Under the pieces are notes generated by a model. It was not told the origin of the DNA and ran no database searches. It saw only the letters and a program-made list of their open reading frames with translations. A DNA stretch of 64,000 bases. Origin: DATLED01 sp963750255. Its GTDB lineage: Bacteria > Actinomycetota > Acidimicrobiia > Acidimicrobiales > CADCTF01. Each line of letters begins with the position of its first letter. The stretch's first letter is position 1. Position numbers and translations under genes: made by a program. The stretch is from the NCBI GenBank assembly GCA_963750255.1, contig CAVVPZ010000008.1:496001-560000 (forward strand). Direction: 5' to 3'. Shown piece by piece: positions 28,280 to 36,943 of this stretch.

Positions 28280-28628
28280 TGGAGGTGGAGGGAATCGAAC
28301 CCTCGTCCTTCGGGGCCGCAACGGGACTTCTCCGAGCGCAGCCGGTGGAGAATTTCGGGCCCTGCCCCTTCACCGGCATCGGTGCTGGGCCCTAGTCAGC
28401 TGAGGTTTCCCGGAGCGGATCGCTGACGAACCCGCTCCGGTGAGTTCCACTTGATGGCGTCCCATTCCGGCCCGTGGAACCGAGGCCGGGAGGACGTCGC
28501 AGCTAGTTAGGCTGCGAGCGCAACGTTGTCGTTGGCGTTTGTGTTTGTGCCGGCTCTTTTACGTGGACTCCGACAACCACGGCTCGCTTCTCCTGTCTTG
28601 ACGACCGAAGTCGAATCCAGGCACCCCC
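28280..28628 (-). ncRNA. ssrA: Transfer-messenger RNA (tmRNA)
   Basis: The 5' end GGGGGUG (28628-28622) pairs with CACCUCC (28287-28281). The T-arm GAGGG-UUCGAUU-CCCUC and the tRNA-like 5' part (CCUGGAUUCGACUUCGG) are clear. The tag reading frame is at 28551-28507: from resume codon GGC it reads GTNTNANDNVALAA and then UAA, with the ALAA degron seen in actinobacteria. CCA is not encoded after the discriminator. It rescues stalled ribosomes together with SmpB, whose gene lies 45 bp upstream on the same strand. Ends are from pairing and may be off by a few bases. Confidence 0.93.
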
Positions 28629-28672
28629 TTGTCAATGTGCTCCTGCTGCAACGACTGCCTACAGGGTAACGG

Positions 28673-29176
28673 TTAGTCGCCCCGTTCCCTTCCCCGACGC
28701 TCGCGGGCGGCCTCCCGCTCCTCGTCCTTCTTGGCGATGGCCGCCCGTTTGTCGTACAGCTTTCGGCCTCGGCCGACGCCGAGGCCGATCTTGGCTCGGC
28801 CGTCCTTGAAGTACACCGAGAGCGGCACGAGCGAAAGGCCGTCCCTTTGCGTGTGCTCGGCCATCTCCTCGATCTCGTGGTGATGTACCAGCAGCTTGCG
28901 GCGCCGATCCGGGTCGTGGCCGTCGCGGCCGAACGAGAAGGCGTAGGGCGAGATGTGGACGCCGTAGAGCCAGAGCTCGCCGTCTTCGACCCGGGCGTGG
29001 GAATCCTTGAGTTGCACCTTGGCGTCGCGCAGAGACTTGACCTCGGAACCGACGAGCACGATGCCGCACTCGTACTCGTCGACGATCTCGAAGTCGTGCC
29101 TGGCCCGCTTGTTCTGGGCCACCGTGCGGTTGCGGGGATCGGACTTGGCCGGGCCCTTCGCGGTCTTGGTCGCCAT
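28673..29176 (-). CDS. smpB: SsrA-binding protein SmpB
   Basis: 167 residues. Binds tmRNA and delivers it to stalled ribosomes. RHDFEIVDEYECGIVLVGSEVKSLR, KVQLKDSHARVEDGELWL and SPYAF are the oligonucleotide-binding core. The GRGRKLYDKR motif and a basic C-terminal tail (rich in RER repeats) enter the decoding centre. ATG 29176. It is followed by ssrA, the standard pairing. Confidence 0.95.
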   Translation of the reverse strand: MATKTAKGPAKSDPRNRTVAQNKRARHDFEIVDEYECGIVLVGSEVKSLRDAKVQLKDSHARVEDGELWLYGVHISPYAFSFGRDGHDPDRRRKLLVHHHEIEEMAEHTQRDGLSLVPLSVYFKDGRAKIGLGVGRGRKLYDKRAAIAKKDEEREAARERRGRERGD

Positions 29177-29194
29177 GGTGACTACCGTACCGGC

Positions 29195-29602
29195 GTGCTG
29201 CGACTCGACGCCTCCGCATATGCCGCGATGGTCGGCCACTGCTACGACGGGCTGCCACTCGAGGCCTGCGGTTTGCTCGCCGGTCCGCCCGGATCGAGCG
29301 ACGCCACGGTCTGCTACCCGACCCGCAACGCGGCCAAGAGCAGCAGGGTCTACGAGGTCCACGGCCTCGACTATCGAGATGCCGACGACGACGCCGAGAC
29401 GAGGGGCCTCACGATCCTGGGCGTGTTCCACAGCCACACCCACACCGATCCGTATCCCTCGCCGACCGACGTGGCCAGCGCCCTCTTCCCCGAGTGGCAC
29501 TACGTGCTCGTCAGCCTGCGCGACGACGCGCCGATGACCCGGAGCTACCGCATCATCGACGGGAAGATCGAAGAGGAGGCCGTTGTTCTGATCGACAGGT
29601 AG
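29195..29602 (+). CDS. mec: JAMM/M67 metallopeptidase, CysO-cysteine peptidase type
   Basis: 135 residues, GTG 29195. The JAMM zinc motif is complete: Glu in EACGLLAG, HSH in GVFHSHTHTDPYPSPTD with Ser and Asp at the right spacing. In mycobacteria the homologue (Mec+) cuts cysteine from the C-terminus of the sulfur carrier CysO after CysM has added it. The next two genes are a ThiS-fold carrier ending in GG and a cysteine synthase, so the whole route is present. The gene diverges from smpB with 18 bp between starts. Confidence 0.88.
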   Translation: MLRLDASAYAAMVGHCYDGLPLEACGLLAGPPGSSDATVCYPTRNAAKSSRVYEVHGLDYRDADDDAETRGLTILGVFHSHTHTDPYPSPTDVASALFPEWHYVLVSLRDDAPMTRSYRIIDGKIEEEAVVLIDR

Positions 29603-29656
29603 GATTTCCTACCCGGCGGGTCAACAATCGTCCGCCACGATCCGAGGAGCCTGGCT

Positions 29657-29932
29657 GTGCCTGTCGACGTCCGCCTGCCCACCGTCCTGCGCCAGTACGC
29701 CGGTGGCCAAGCCACGGTCAAGGCCAACGGCGAGACCATCCGCGAGGTCTTCGAGGACCTCATCCTCCAATTCCCCCAACTCAACGGCCAGGTCGTCACC
29801 GAGGACGGGTCGCTGCACAAGTTCGTCAACGTCTACGTGGACGACGACGACATCCGCTTCCTCGACAAACTCGACACCAAGGTGACCGGGTCCGAGACCA
29901 TCTCGATCCTGCCTGCCGTCGCCGGCGGCTGA
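29657..29932 (+). CDS. cysO: Sulfur carrier protein CysO (ThiS/MoaD fold)
   Basis: 91 residues, GTG 29657 after GAGGAG. The ubiquitin-like fold and the C-terminal Gly-Gly (ILPAVAGG) identify a sulfur carrier. The residue pattern VNVYVDDDDIRFLDKLDTKV is typical of CysO rather than ThiS. The terminal glycine is thiocarboxylated, offered to CysM, and the product cleaved by the upstream JAMM peptidase. cysM starts 7 bp later. Confidence 0.9.
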   Translation: MPVDVRLPTVLRQYAGGQATVKANGETIREVFEDLILQFPQLNGQVVTEDGSLHKFVNVYVDDDDIRFLDKLDTKVTGSETISILPAVAGG

Positions 29933-29939
29933 GGCGTCG

Positions 29940-30889
29940 ATGGCCCGCTACGACTCCGTACTCGGCCTGATCGGCAACACCCCGCTCGTCGACATCTCGA
30001 CGCTGAGTCCCAACCCGGCGGTCAAGATCCTGGCCAAGCTCGAGGGACAGAACCCGGGCGGCAGCGTCAAGGACCGCATCGCGTTGTCGATGATCGAGGA
30101 GGCCGAGAAGGACGGGTGACCTCACGCCCGGTCGCACCATCCTCGAATCGTCCTCCGGCAACACCGGCATCGGCCTGGCGCTCGTCGCCAAGGTCCGGGG
30201 CTACCAGATCAAGATCGTGCTGCCCGAGAACGTGAGCGTCGAGCGACGCCAGTTGCTCGAGGTGTGGGGCGCCGAGATCATCTGGTCGCCGGGCGCTGAG
30301 GGCTCCAACGGCGCCATGCGGCGGGCCAAGGAGCTGGCCAAGGAGAACCCCGACTACTGGTTCCCGTTCCAGTACGGCAACCCGGCCAACCCCAGTGCCC
30401 ACTACGAGGGCACCGGGCCGGAGATCTGCCGCGACTGCCCGGAGATCACCCACTTCGTCGCCGGCCTCGGGACCAGCGGCACCCTGATGGGCGTCGGGAC
30501 GTACCTCAAGGAACACAAGCCCGACGTCCAGGTCTGGGCCATCGAGCCACCCGCCGGGCGAGATGGTCGACGGCCTGAAGAACTTCGACGAGGGCTTCGT
30601 CCCGCCCGTGTTCATCGACGGCGACGGCTACGAGTTGCTCGACCGCAAACGCATCGTCGGCATCCGCGAGTCGCTCGAGTACACCCGCCTCCTGCGCGAC
30701 GCCGGCATCTTCGCCGGGATCTCGAGCGGCGCCATCCTCGCCGGCGCCCGCAAGTGCGCGGCCGACATCGACGCCGGCACCATCGTCATCGTCGTGTGCG
30801 ACGGGGGTTGGAAGTACCTGTCGACCGGCGCGTGGACCGACGATCTCGACGAAGTCACCGAACGGGCTCGCGGCATCATCTACTTCTGA
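29940..30889 (+). CDS. cysM: CysO-dependent cysteine synthase CysM (two frameshifts)
   Basis: PLP-dependent fold-type II enzyme that builds cysteine from O-phosphoserine or O-acetylserine and CysO thiocarboxylate. PLP Lys44 in NPGGSVKDRIA, the substrate loop ESSSGNTGIGLALV, and the phosphate loop GLGTSGTLMG. The first frame stops after EKDG at 30119, the middle runs from about 30119 to 30555, and the last part (MVDGLKNFDEGFVPPVF to GIIYF) is in a third frame. Each break needs one base. Adjacency with mec and cysO decides CysM over CysK. Confidence 0.9.
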
Positions 30890-30909
30890 CCGCTCCTATC
30901 GTGGCCGGG

Positions 30910-31929
30910 ATGGACGAAGCCGCGCTCGAAGCGACGGCTCGCGCGCTGCTTCCCCGCGAGGTGTACGACTACTTCGCCGGGGGGTCGTTCGACGAGGAGA
31001 CGCTGGCCGCCAATCGCGCCGATTGGGCTCGTTTGCGCCTCCGACCCCGGGTGCTCCGCGACGTGCGCAGCATCGACCACAGCACCTCGCTGCTCGGCGC
31101 GAGGGTCGACCATCCCGTGATCGTGGCTCCGACCGCCTATCACCGCCTCGCCCATCCCGACGGCGAGCCCGCCACCGCCCGGGGAGCGAGGGAGGCGGGC
31201 GCCCGGTTCGTGCTCTCGACCCGTTCGACGACGCCTGTCGAGGACGTGGCGCAGGCGATGCAGGGGGATCCGTTCTGGTACCAGGTCTACGTTCTCGTCG
31301 ACCGCGACCTCACGGCCGACCTCATCCGGCGTGCGGTTGCGGCGGGAGCGACGGCCTTGGTCCTCACGGCCGACGTGGCTCGGCTGGGCCGGCGACTGCG
31401 CGACGTCCGCAACCGGTTCGTCCTCCCGGCGCACCTCGGCACCGTCGAGTCACTCGACCGCCCCGGTGATCTCGGCGACCAGGATGCCGGCCTCACGTTC
31501 GCCGACATCGGATGGCTGGCGTCGGTCTCGGGCTTGCCCGTCGTGGTGAAAGGGGTGGTGCGGGGAGACGACGCTCGGCAGTGCGTCGACTCGGGTGCCC
31601 TCGGCGTGGTGGTGTCGAACCACGGCGGACGCCAACTCGACGGGTCGGTGTCCGGCGCCGTTGCCCTGCCGGAGGTCGTCGAAGCCGTCAAAGGCGACGC
31701 CGAGGTCTACGTCGACGGGGGTATTCGACGGGGGACCGACGTCGTCAAGGCGCTGGCGCTCGGTGCCGGCGCAGTGATGGTGGGAAGGCCGGTCATTTGG
31801 GGCCTGGTCGCCGGCGGAGCCGAAGGGGTCCGGTCGGCAATCCAGGCGCTGATCGACGAACTCGACCTCGCGCTCGCCTTGTGCGGATGCCCGACGCTGG
31901 CCGACGTCTCCCGGGATCTCCTGGCCTGA
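30910..31929 (+). CDS. FMN-dependent alpha-hydroxy-acid oxidase/dehydrogenase
   Basis: 339 residues from ATG 30910 (GTG 30901 adds three). TIM-barrel family of glycolate oxidase, lactate oxidase and mandelate dehydrogenase. N-terminal YDYFAGGSFDEET, FMN contacts VIVAPTAYHRL and VSNHGGRQLDG with the catalytic His and Arg, and VYVDGGIRRGTDVVKALALGA for the FMN phosphate. The family normally has a Lys at the end of beta-4 (VVKGV here). The substrate cannot be chosen between short hydroxyacids. It follows cysM in the same direction. Confidence 0.88.
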   Translation: MDEAALEATARALLPREVYDYFAGGSFDEETLAANRADWARLRLRPRVLRDVRSIDHSTSLLGARVDHPVIVAPTAYHRLAHPDGEPATARGAREAGARFVLSTRSTTPVEDVAQAMQGDPFWYQVYVLVDRDLTADLIRRAVAAGATALVLTADVARLGRRLRDVRNRFVLPAHLGTVESLDRPGDLGDQDAGLTFADIGWLASVSGLPVVVKGVVRGDDARQCVDSGALGVVVSNHGGRQLDGSVSGAVALPEVVEAVKGDAEVYVDGGIRRGTDVVKALALGAGAVMVGRPVIWGLVAGGAEGVRSAIQALIDELDLALALCGCPTLADVSRDLLA

Positions 31930-31956
31930 CGAGAGCCGCCACTACCGTGAGCGGCG

Positions 31957-32760
31957 ATGGACGACCGGCCGATCGGCATGTTCGACAGCGGCTTCGGCGG
32001 GCTGACGGTGGCCCGCGCTCTCATCGACCTGCTGCCGGGCGAGGACGTGGTCTATTTCGGCGACACTGGTCGCTACCCCTACGGCCCCCGGGACCTCGAC
32101 GAGGTCCGTGAGTTCGCTCGCCAGATCACCCGGCTGCTCGTCGAGGAGTGCGACGTCAAGATGGTTGTCGTCGCCTGCAACACCGCGGCAGCGGCGGCGC
32201 TCGAGTTGTTGCAGTTCGAGTTCGACGTGCCCATCGTCGGCGTGATCAACCCCGGAGTGCGCTCGGCCATCGCCGTCACGTCCAACCAACGGGTCGGGGT
32301 CATCGGCACGGTCGGCACCATCGGGTCCGGGGCCTACCAGCGGGCCGTGCGCGGGCACCGTGCCGCAATCGATTTGACGCAAACCGCGTGCCCGGGGTTC
32401 GTCGAGTTCGTCGAAAAGGGCGAGACCGACAGCGAACAGGTACGCGTCTTGGCCGAGCGGCTCCTCGAACCCGTGAGACGAGCCGGTGTCGACACCTTGT
32501 TGCTGGGGTGCACGCACTATCCCTTCCTCGCCCGCACGATCGGCGAGGTCATGGGCCGAGGTGTGGTGCTCGTCTCTTCGGCCGACGAGACCGCCTTCGA
32601 GGTCGCAGGATTGCTCGAGTCGACCGGACTCGTGCGGCGCACGGAGGGCAAGGGCCAGCACCGTTGGATCTCCTCCGGCGATGTCGACTGGTTCGCCGAG
32701 TTGGGACAACGCCTGCTCGGACCGGAGTTGGCCAGCGTCGAAGGCCACCGGTGGCACTGA
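31957..32760 (+). CDS. murI: Glutamate racemase
   Basis: Makes D-glutamate for peptidoglycan. 267 residues. The two catalytic cysteines are in VACNTAAAAAL and LLGCTHYPFL; the N-terminal FDSGFGGLTVARAL and GDTGRYPYG loops bind substrate. ATG 31957. The next gene starts inside its last codons (GTG 32751). The order murI, MBL-fold gene, rph, rdgB is the same as in mycobacteria. Confidence 0.95.
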   Translation: MDDRPIGMFDSGFGGLTVARALIDLLPGEDVVYFGDTGRYPYGPRDLDEVREFARQITRLLVEECDVKMVVVACNTAAAAALELLQFEFDVPIVGVINPGVRSAIAVTSNQRVGVIGTVGTIGSGAYQRAVRGHRAAIDLTQTACPGFVEFVEKGETDSEQVRVLAERLLEPVRRAGVDTLLLGCTHYPFLARTIGEVMGRGVVLVSSADETAFEVAGLLESTGLVRRTEGKGQHRWISSGDVDWFAELGQRLLGPELASVEGHRWH

Positions 32761-33470
32761 CCCTCACCGTGCTCGGGTGCTCCGGCAGCTATCCGGCGGC
32801 GGGCGGCGCCTGCAGCAGTTACCTCATCCGCACGCCGTCGACGTGCGTGTGGCTCGACGCCGGGACGGGGTCGCTGGCCAACCTTCAGCGGCACGTCGAC
32901 CTCGCCGAGGTCGACGCTGTCGTGCTGAGCCACGAGCACCCCGACCACACCGCCGACCTCGCTGGCTTCTACGTCGCTTGCAAGTACTACCTCAACCGCG
33001 ATCACGTGCCCGTCTACGCGCCGGCGGGGCTCCGCGACACGGTGTACTACTCGGGTCGGCCGCTGTCGTGGAACGACGTCTCCGACGGTTCTCAGGTCAG
33101 GATCGGCGCACTCGTGTTGTCCTTCTCCCGCACCGACCACTCGGCCGAGACGCTTGCCGTGCGCGTGGATGGAGAGGGACGGAGCCTCGGGTACTCTGCC
33201 GACACCGGTCCCGCCTGGTCGCTGTCGGCGCTCGGGACCGGACTCGACCTCGCGCTGTGCGAGGCCACCTACCTGGCCGACGGCGAAGGAAGGGTTCAGC
33301 ACATGAGCGCACGCCAAGCTGGCCGATCGGGACGCGAGGCCGGGGTCACCCGACTCGTCCTCACGCATCTCCAGCCCGGCCTCGACGCCGACGCCGCACG
33401 GCGCGAAGCCGCAACCGCGTTTGGTGCCGACGTCGAGATTGCCGCCGTCGGACAGGTGTACGAGGCATGA
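32751..33470 (+). CDS. Metallo-beta-lactamase-fold hydrolase (Rv1339-like)
   Basis: 239 residues from GTG 32751, overlapping murI by 10 bp. HEHPDH (in VVLSHEHPDHTADL) is the HxHxDH metal motif, with further ligands in RTDHSAET, YSADTGP and the late LTHL. By position between murI and rph it is the counterpart of mycobacterial Rv1339, reported as an atypical cyclic-nucleotide phosphodiesterase. RNase Z-like activity is the other possibility for this fold. Its last bases overlap the rph start (ATGA), so translation is coupled. Confidence 0.85.
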   Translation: MALTLTVLGCSGSYPAAGGACSSYLIRTPSTCVWLDAGTGSLANLQRHVDLAEVDAVVLSHEHPDHTADLAGFYVACKYYLNRDHVPVYAPAGLRDTVYYSGRPLSWNDVSDGSQVRIGALVLSFSRTDHSAETLAVRVDGEGRSLGYSADTGPAWSLSALGTGLDLALCEATYLADGEGRVQHMSARQAGRSGREAGVTRLVLTHLQPGLDADAARREAATAFGADVEIAAVGQVYEA

Positions 33471-34207
33471 ACCGTCGCGACGGGCGCACGCCCGACGACC
33501 TTCGCCCCCTTCGCTTCACCCGCGACTTCACCGAGTTCGCCTCCGGTTCGGTCCTCGTGGAGATGGGCCGCACCCGCGTCCTGTGCACGGCTTCGATCGA
33601 CGCCAAGGTTCCGCCGTGGATGCGGGGCCGGGGCAAGGGCTGGGTCACGGCCGAGTACTCGATGCTCCCGGGTTCGTCGCCCGAGCGTGTCGACCGAGAA
33701 GCGGCCAAGGGCAAGCAGTCGGGCCGCACCCAGGAGATCCAGCGCCTCATCGGCCGATCACTGCGCGCTGTCACCGACATGGTGGCGTTGGGCGAACGCC
33801 AGATCGTCCTCGACTGCGATGTCCTCCAGGCCGACGGGGGCACCCGGACGGCGTCGATCTGCGGGGCCTACGTCGCGCTGCACGACGCATGCACCCGGCT
33901 AGTGCAGGCGGGACAGATCTCGGCTCACCCGCTGACCGAGGCGTGCGCGGCGGTCTCGGTGGGCGTGATCGACGCGGTCGCCATGCTCGATCTCGAATAC
34001 ACCGAAGATGTGCGGGCCGAGGTCGACATGAACGTGGTGATGACCGCCAGCGGCCGCTTCGTGGAGGTGCAGGGAACCGCCGAGGGGATGCCCTTCAGCC
34101 GGGGCGAACTCGACGACCTGCTCGGTCTGGCCGAACACGGCATCGCTGCGATCCTCGAGCAGCAGGCGACGTTGTTGGCCACGCCGCCGCCGACCCGCGC
34201 CGGCTGA
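33467..34207 (+). CDS. rph: Ribonuclease PH
   Basis: Phosphorolytic 3'-5' exonuclease that trims tRNA 3' ends. 246 residues. Visible: RFTRDFTEFASGSVLVEMGRT, the GWVTAEYSMLPGSS block, RTQEIQRLIGRSLRAV, DCDVLQADGGTRTASI with the phosphate-binding residues, and the late MNVVMTASGRFVEVQGTAEG. ATG 33467 overlaps the previous stop. Followed after 4 bp by rdgB. Confidence 0.95.
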   Translation: MNRRDGRTPDDLRPLRFTRDFTEFASGSVLVEMGRTRVLCTASIDAKVPPWMRGRGKGWVTAEYSMLPGSSPERVDREAAKGKQSGRTQEIQRLIGRSLRAVTDMVALGERQIVLDCDVLQADGGTRTASICGAYVALHDACTRLVQAGQISAHPLTEACAAVSVGVIDAVAMLDLEYTEDVRAEVDMNVVMTASGRFVEVQGTAEGMPFSRGELDDLLGLAEHGIAAILEQQATLLATPPPTRAG

Positions 34208-34211
34208 GCCC

Positions 34212-34820
34212 ATGAAGCTGGTGCTGGCATCGGCCAACCCAGACAAGGCCCGAGAGATCGCCGCCATCCTCGAGGGCCACGATCTCGTTCCTCGGCCGGC
34301 GTCGGTGCCCGACGTCGACGAGACGGGCGACACCCTCGAAGACAACGCTCGCCTCAAAGCCGTCGCCCTCGTTGAGGCCACCGGCCTCGGTGCCGTCGCC
34401 GACGACACCGGCCTGGAGGTCGACGCGCTCGGCGGCGAGCCCGGGGTGTACTCGGCTCGCTACGCGGGCGAGAACGCGACGTATGGCGACAACGTCGCCA
34501 AGCTGACGGCCGCCATGACCGACGCCATCGATCGGCGGGCCCGGTTCCGCACCGTCGCTCTCGCTCGCTTCCCTGACGGGAGCGAAGTCATCGCCGAAGG
34601 TGTGGTTGACGGAACCATCGCGATCGTGCCACGGGGTGATGCCGGCTTCGGTTACGACCCGCTCTTCGTGCCTGATGAAGGCGACGGTCGCACGTTCGCC
34701 GAGATGCGTGCCGAGGAGAAGCACGCGATCTCGCATCGAGGTCGAGCATTTCGGGCCCTCGATGCTGCCCTGCGCTCGGTCGCCGACTCTGACGTCGGCG
34801 ACCGAGGGGCAACGTCCTAA
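34212..34820 (+). CDS. rdgB: Non-canonical purine NTP pyrophosphatase (RdgB/HAM1)
   Basis: Hydrolyses ITP, dITP and XTP to keep deaminated purines out of nucleic acids. 202 residues. LASANPDKAREIAAIL is the N-terminal NTP-binding motif, VADDTGLEVDALGGEPGVYSARYAG the central signature, and GDAGFGYDPLFVPDEGDGRTFAEM plus SHRGRAFRAL the C-terminal one. The stop codon TAA (34818-34820) overlaps the stop of the convergent yegP-like gene (34817-34819). Confidence 0.95.
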   Translation: MKLVLASANPDKAREIAAILEGHDLVPRPASVPDVDETGDTLEDNARLKAVALVEATGLGAVADDTGLEVDALGGEPGVYSARYAGENATYGDNVAKLTAAMTDAIDRRARFRTVALARFPDGSEVIAEGVVDGTIAIVPRGDAGFGYDPLFVPDEGDGRTFAEMRAEEKHAISHRGRAFRALDAALRSVADSDVGDRGATS

Positions 34821-35168
34821 CGCTTCTTGGCTGCCGTCTTTCTGGCCGCGGTCTTTTTGGCTGCCGTCTTCTTGGCCGCGAGTCTTCTTGGCCGCCGACT
34901 TCTTGGCCGCTGCCTTCTTGGTGCGGGCCGCGACCTTGCGGGCGGCGGCGGCGACCTTGGCGGCTTCCTGCTCCTTGGCCCAGGCCGCAGTGGTCTGGTC
35001 TTCGACCTCGGCGCCGGGCGCCATCTTCTGCACCGACCTGATGCCGGCCATGGCCGAAGCCTTGGAGTTGTAGGCCTCGCTCGATGCGACGACCTGTCCG
35101 TTGGTCGACAACAGGTTGAACCGGAACTTGCCGGTCGACCCCTTCTTCACGACAAACTTTCCGGGCAA
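34817..35168 (-). CDS. YegP-like (DUF1508) protein with lysine/alanine-rich tail (one frameshift)
   Basis: TTG start at 35168, six bases after AAGGAG. The first ~55 residues (PGKFVVKKGSTGKFRFNLL, QVVASSEAY, GIRSVQK) form one DUF1508/YegP repeat. Residues from ~70 on are Lys/Ala-rich, and after removing one extra base near 34881 the tail reads as KKxAAKK-type repeats to KKR and TAG at 34817. Such tails resemble histone H1-like or nucleoid proteins (HupB, Lsr2-associated) and suggest nucleic-acid binding. The total length of 352 nt fits one inserted base exactly. Function of DUF1508 is unknown. Confidence 0.75.
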
Positions 35169-35196
35169 AACGATCTCCTTGGTGTGGGGGAAGTTG

Positions 35197-36195
35197 TCAC
35201 CATCCCCGCATGTCGACAGCCCACCTGTCAAGCACCCGCTCGCCATCGACCACGTGGAGCGCGTCGTGATAGGCCACGGTCGGGTCGACGTGCGCGGGCC
35301 GGACGAGCACACGATCACCAACAACGACGGTGCTTTCTGGCGCGAACGTGATGTGCTCGTCGCTGCAGAACCACACCTTTGCGCCGTCCATGGTCGGCAA
35401 GCCGTGGTCCATCCCCAAGGCCTTCAAACCGCAGTCGGCGACCGCGTACTTTTTGCTCACGGAGATCACGGTGGCCAGTACGTGGAGTGCGGGACGAAAC
35501 GGCATGGCGAGCGCGTCGTAGGCCGTGTCCATCAACGCGTAGGAACCGGCTTGGATCTCGGTGGCCCACGTGTTGAGGTCGAAGGTGCCGGTACCGCCGG
35601 CGCTGATGACGCCCTCGTCGGCCCCGACCAGTTCGGCCGCCTCGACGAGCAATTCCATGGCCACCCCGACCTTCTCGACGCGTTCGGCACGATCGGCCAG
35701 ACCGACGACGTGGCCTTCGTATCCCATCACGCCGCGGACGTCGAGGCCGCGCCTTCGCGCCTCGTCGGCCAGCCGACCGGCGTCGGCTGGGGAGCAACCG
35801 CAACGGGGGAGTCCGACGTTGACGTCGATGAGGACCTCGCGCACGCCGCCGGCGGCCGCCGCCGCGATCGCCGCCTCGCTGTCGACTGCCACCGTGATCC
35901 GGGCGCCGTGAGCGTCGGCGGCGGCGCCGAGTCGGCGTGCGTCGGCGACCTCGTTGGCGAGGAGCAGATCTTCGCCGAGTCCGGCTGCGGCCATGACCTC
36001 GATCTCGCGGATCGTGGCCGCGGTGAAGTGCCGGTGCCCGGCGTCGACTTGGCGCCGGGCCAGCGCGGAGCACTTGTGCGCCTTCACGTGGGGCCGTAGG
36101 CGGTCGCCGGGAAGGGCGGCCGTCATGGCGACGAGGTTGTGGTCGAAGGTGGCGGCGTCGACGATCAGCGCCGGGGTCTGCAAGTCGTCGTACAT
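35197..36195 (-). CDS. PLP-dependent alanine racemase-fold enzyme (D-threonine aldolase/DSD1 type)
   Basis: 332 residues. N-terminal TIM-barrel with the PLP Lys in RPHVKAHKCSALA (VKAHK), then GYEGHVVG and the AGGTGTFDLNT phosphate loop. The C-terminal beta domain carries the metal-binding His/Cys region (WFCSDEHITF and VRPAHVDPTV) typical of D-threonine aldolase and D-serine dehydratase (DSD1) families. It would act on a D-amino acid with a beta-hydroxyl group; the substrate is open. ATG 36195. It lies downstream of queE on the same strand. Confidence 0.85.
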   Translation of the reverse strand: MYDDLQTPALIVDAATFDHNLVAMTAALPGDRLRPHVKAHKCSALARRQVDAGHRHFTAATIREIEVMAAAGLGEDLLLANEVADARRLGAAADAHGARITVAVDSEAAIAAAAAGGVREVLIDVNVGLPRCGCSPADAGRLADEARRRGLDVRGVMGYEGHVVGLADRAERVEKVGVAMELLVEAAELVGADEGVISAGGTGTFDLNTWATEIQAGSYALMDTAYDALAMPFRPALHVLATVISVSKKYAVADCGLKALGMDHGLPTMDGAKVWFCSDEHITFAPESTVVVGDRVLVRPAHVDPTVAYHDALHVVDGERVLDRWAVDMRGW

Positions 36196-36218
36196 GGCCG
36201 AACCGTAGCCACCACCGC

Positions 36219-36914
36219 TCAAACTCCTCGCCGGTCTCCCCAGATCAACACGTGGAGCCGCGTGGTGAGGTGCCAGCCTCGGGCCTCGACGGCGGGAGCC
36301 AGGGCGCGAGTGCGCTCGACGATGGTCGTGGCGTCGGTGCCCTCGGCCATCACCCATACCTCGTCGAGGCCGCAGGCGGCGACGATCGTCGCGATCTCAT
36401 CGAGATCGGAAGGGTGGGTGACGACGAACTTGAAGATCGAGCGGCCGGTGGCGGCGAGCGCCGACAGCACCTCGGGGTGGTAGCGGCGATCGCGATCGTT
36501 TCCGCTGTTGGCCAGCTTGGGCGACACGTTGAAGGCGTCGACGAACTCGGCGACTTCGGGCGTCGGCGGCAGCGTGCCCGCCGTTTCGATCTCGACTCGC
36601 ACACCGGCGGCCCGCAGCGGCGCAAGCAACGCCGGCAGGTGTCGCTGTTGCAAGAGCGGCTCGCCCCCGGTGATCACCGCCAGCGGCACGTCCATCGACA
36701 AGATCTCTGCGGCGACGTCGGCGGCCTCCCGAGTGGTGAGTTCCTGGGCGGGGTCGAAGCGATCCCAGTCCCACGTGTAGGGCGTGTCGCAGAACGAGCA
36801 GGCGAGGTTGCATCGCCCTAGTCGCACGAACCCAGCCCGACGTCCGAGCGACGGGCCCTCGCCCTGCCACGTCGGTCCGAATACCTCGGACACCACCAGA
36901 CCGTCGGCCACCAC
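36219..36914 (-). CDS. queE: 7-carboxy-7-deazaguanine synthase
   Basis: Radical SAM enzyme of queuosine/7-deazapurine synthesis. 231 residues from GTG 36914. The cluster motif is CNLACSFCDT (CxxxCxxC), preceded by FGPTWQGEGPSLGR, with ITGGEPLLQ for SAM binding. Longer starts up to 36950 would overlap the divergent panE start, so I prefer 36914 or 36911. queC and queD lie 1 kb away on the same strand, separated by panE on the opposite strand. Confidence 0.92.
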   Translation of the reverse strand: MVADGLVVSEVFGPTWQGEGPSLGRRAGFVRLGRCNLACSFCDTPYTWDWDRFDPAQELTTREAADVAAEILSMDVPLAVITGGEPLLQQRHLPALLAPLRAAGVRVEIETAGTLPPTPEVAEFVDAFNVSPKLANSGNDRDRRYHPEVLSALAATGRSIFKFVVTHPSDLDEIATIVAACGLDEVWVMAEGTDATTIVERTRALAPAVEARGWHLTTRLHVLIWGDRRGV

Positions 36915-36943
36915 TGCGAGCGTACGTGCGATAGGCAGGGGCG

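Noticed and set aside
30100..30130. In-frame TGA in cysM as a second selenocysteine site
   Set aside because: Downstream of this TGA the same frame is nonsense and the homologous sequence continues in another frame, so it is a frameshift, not recoding.
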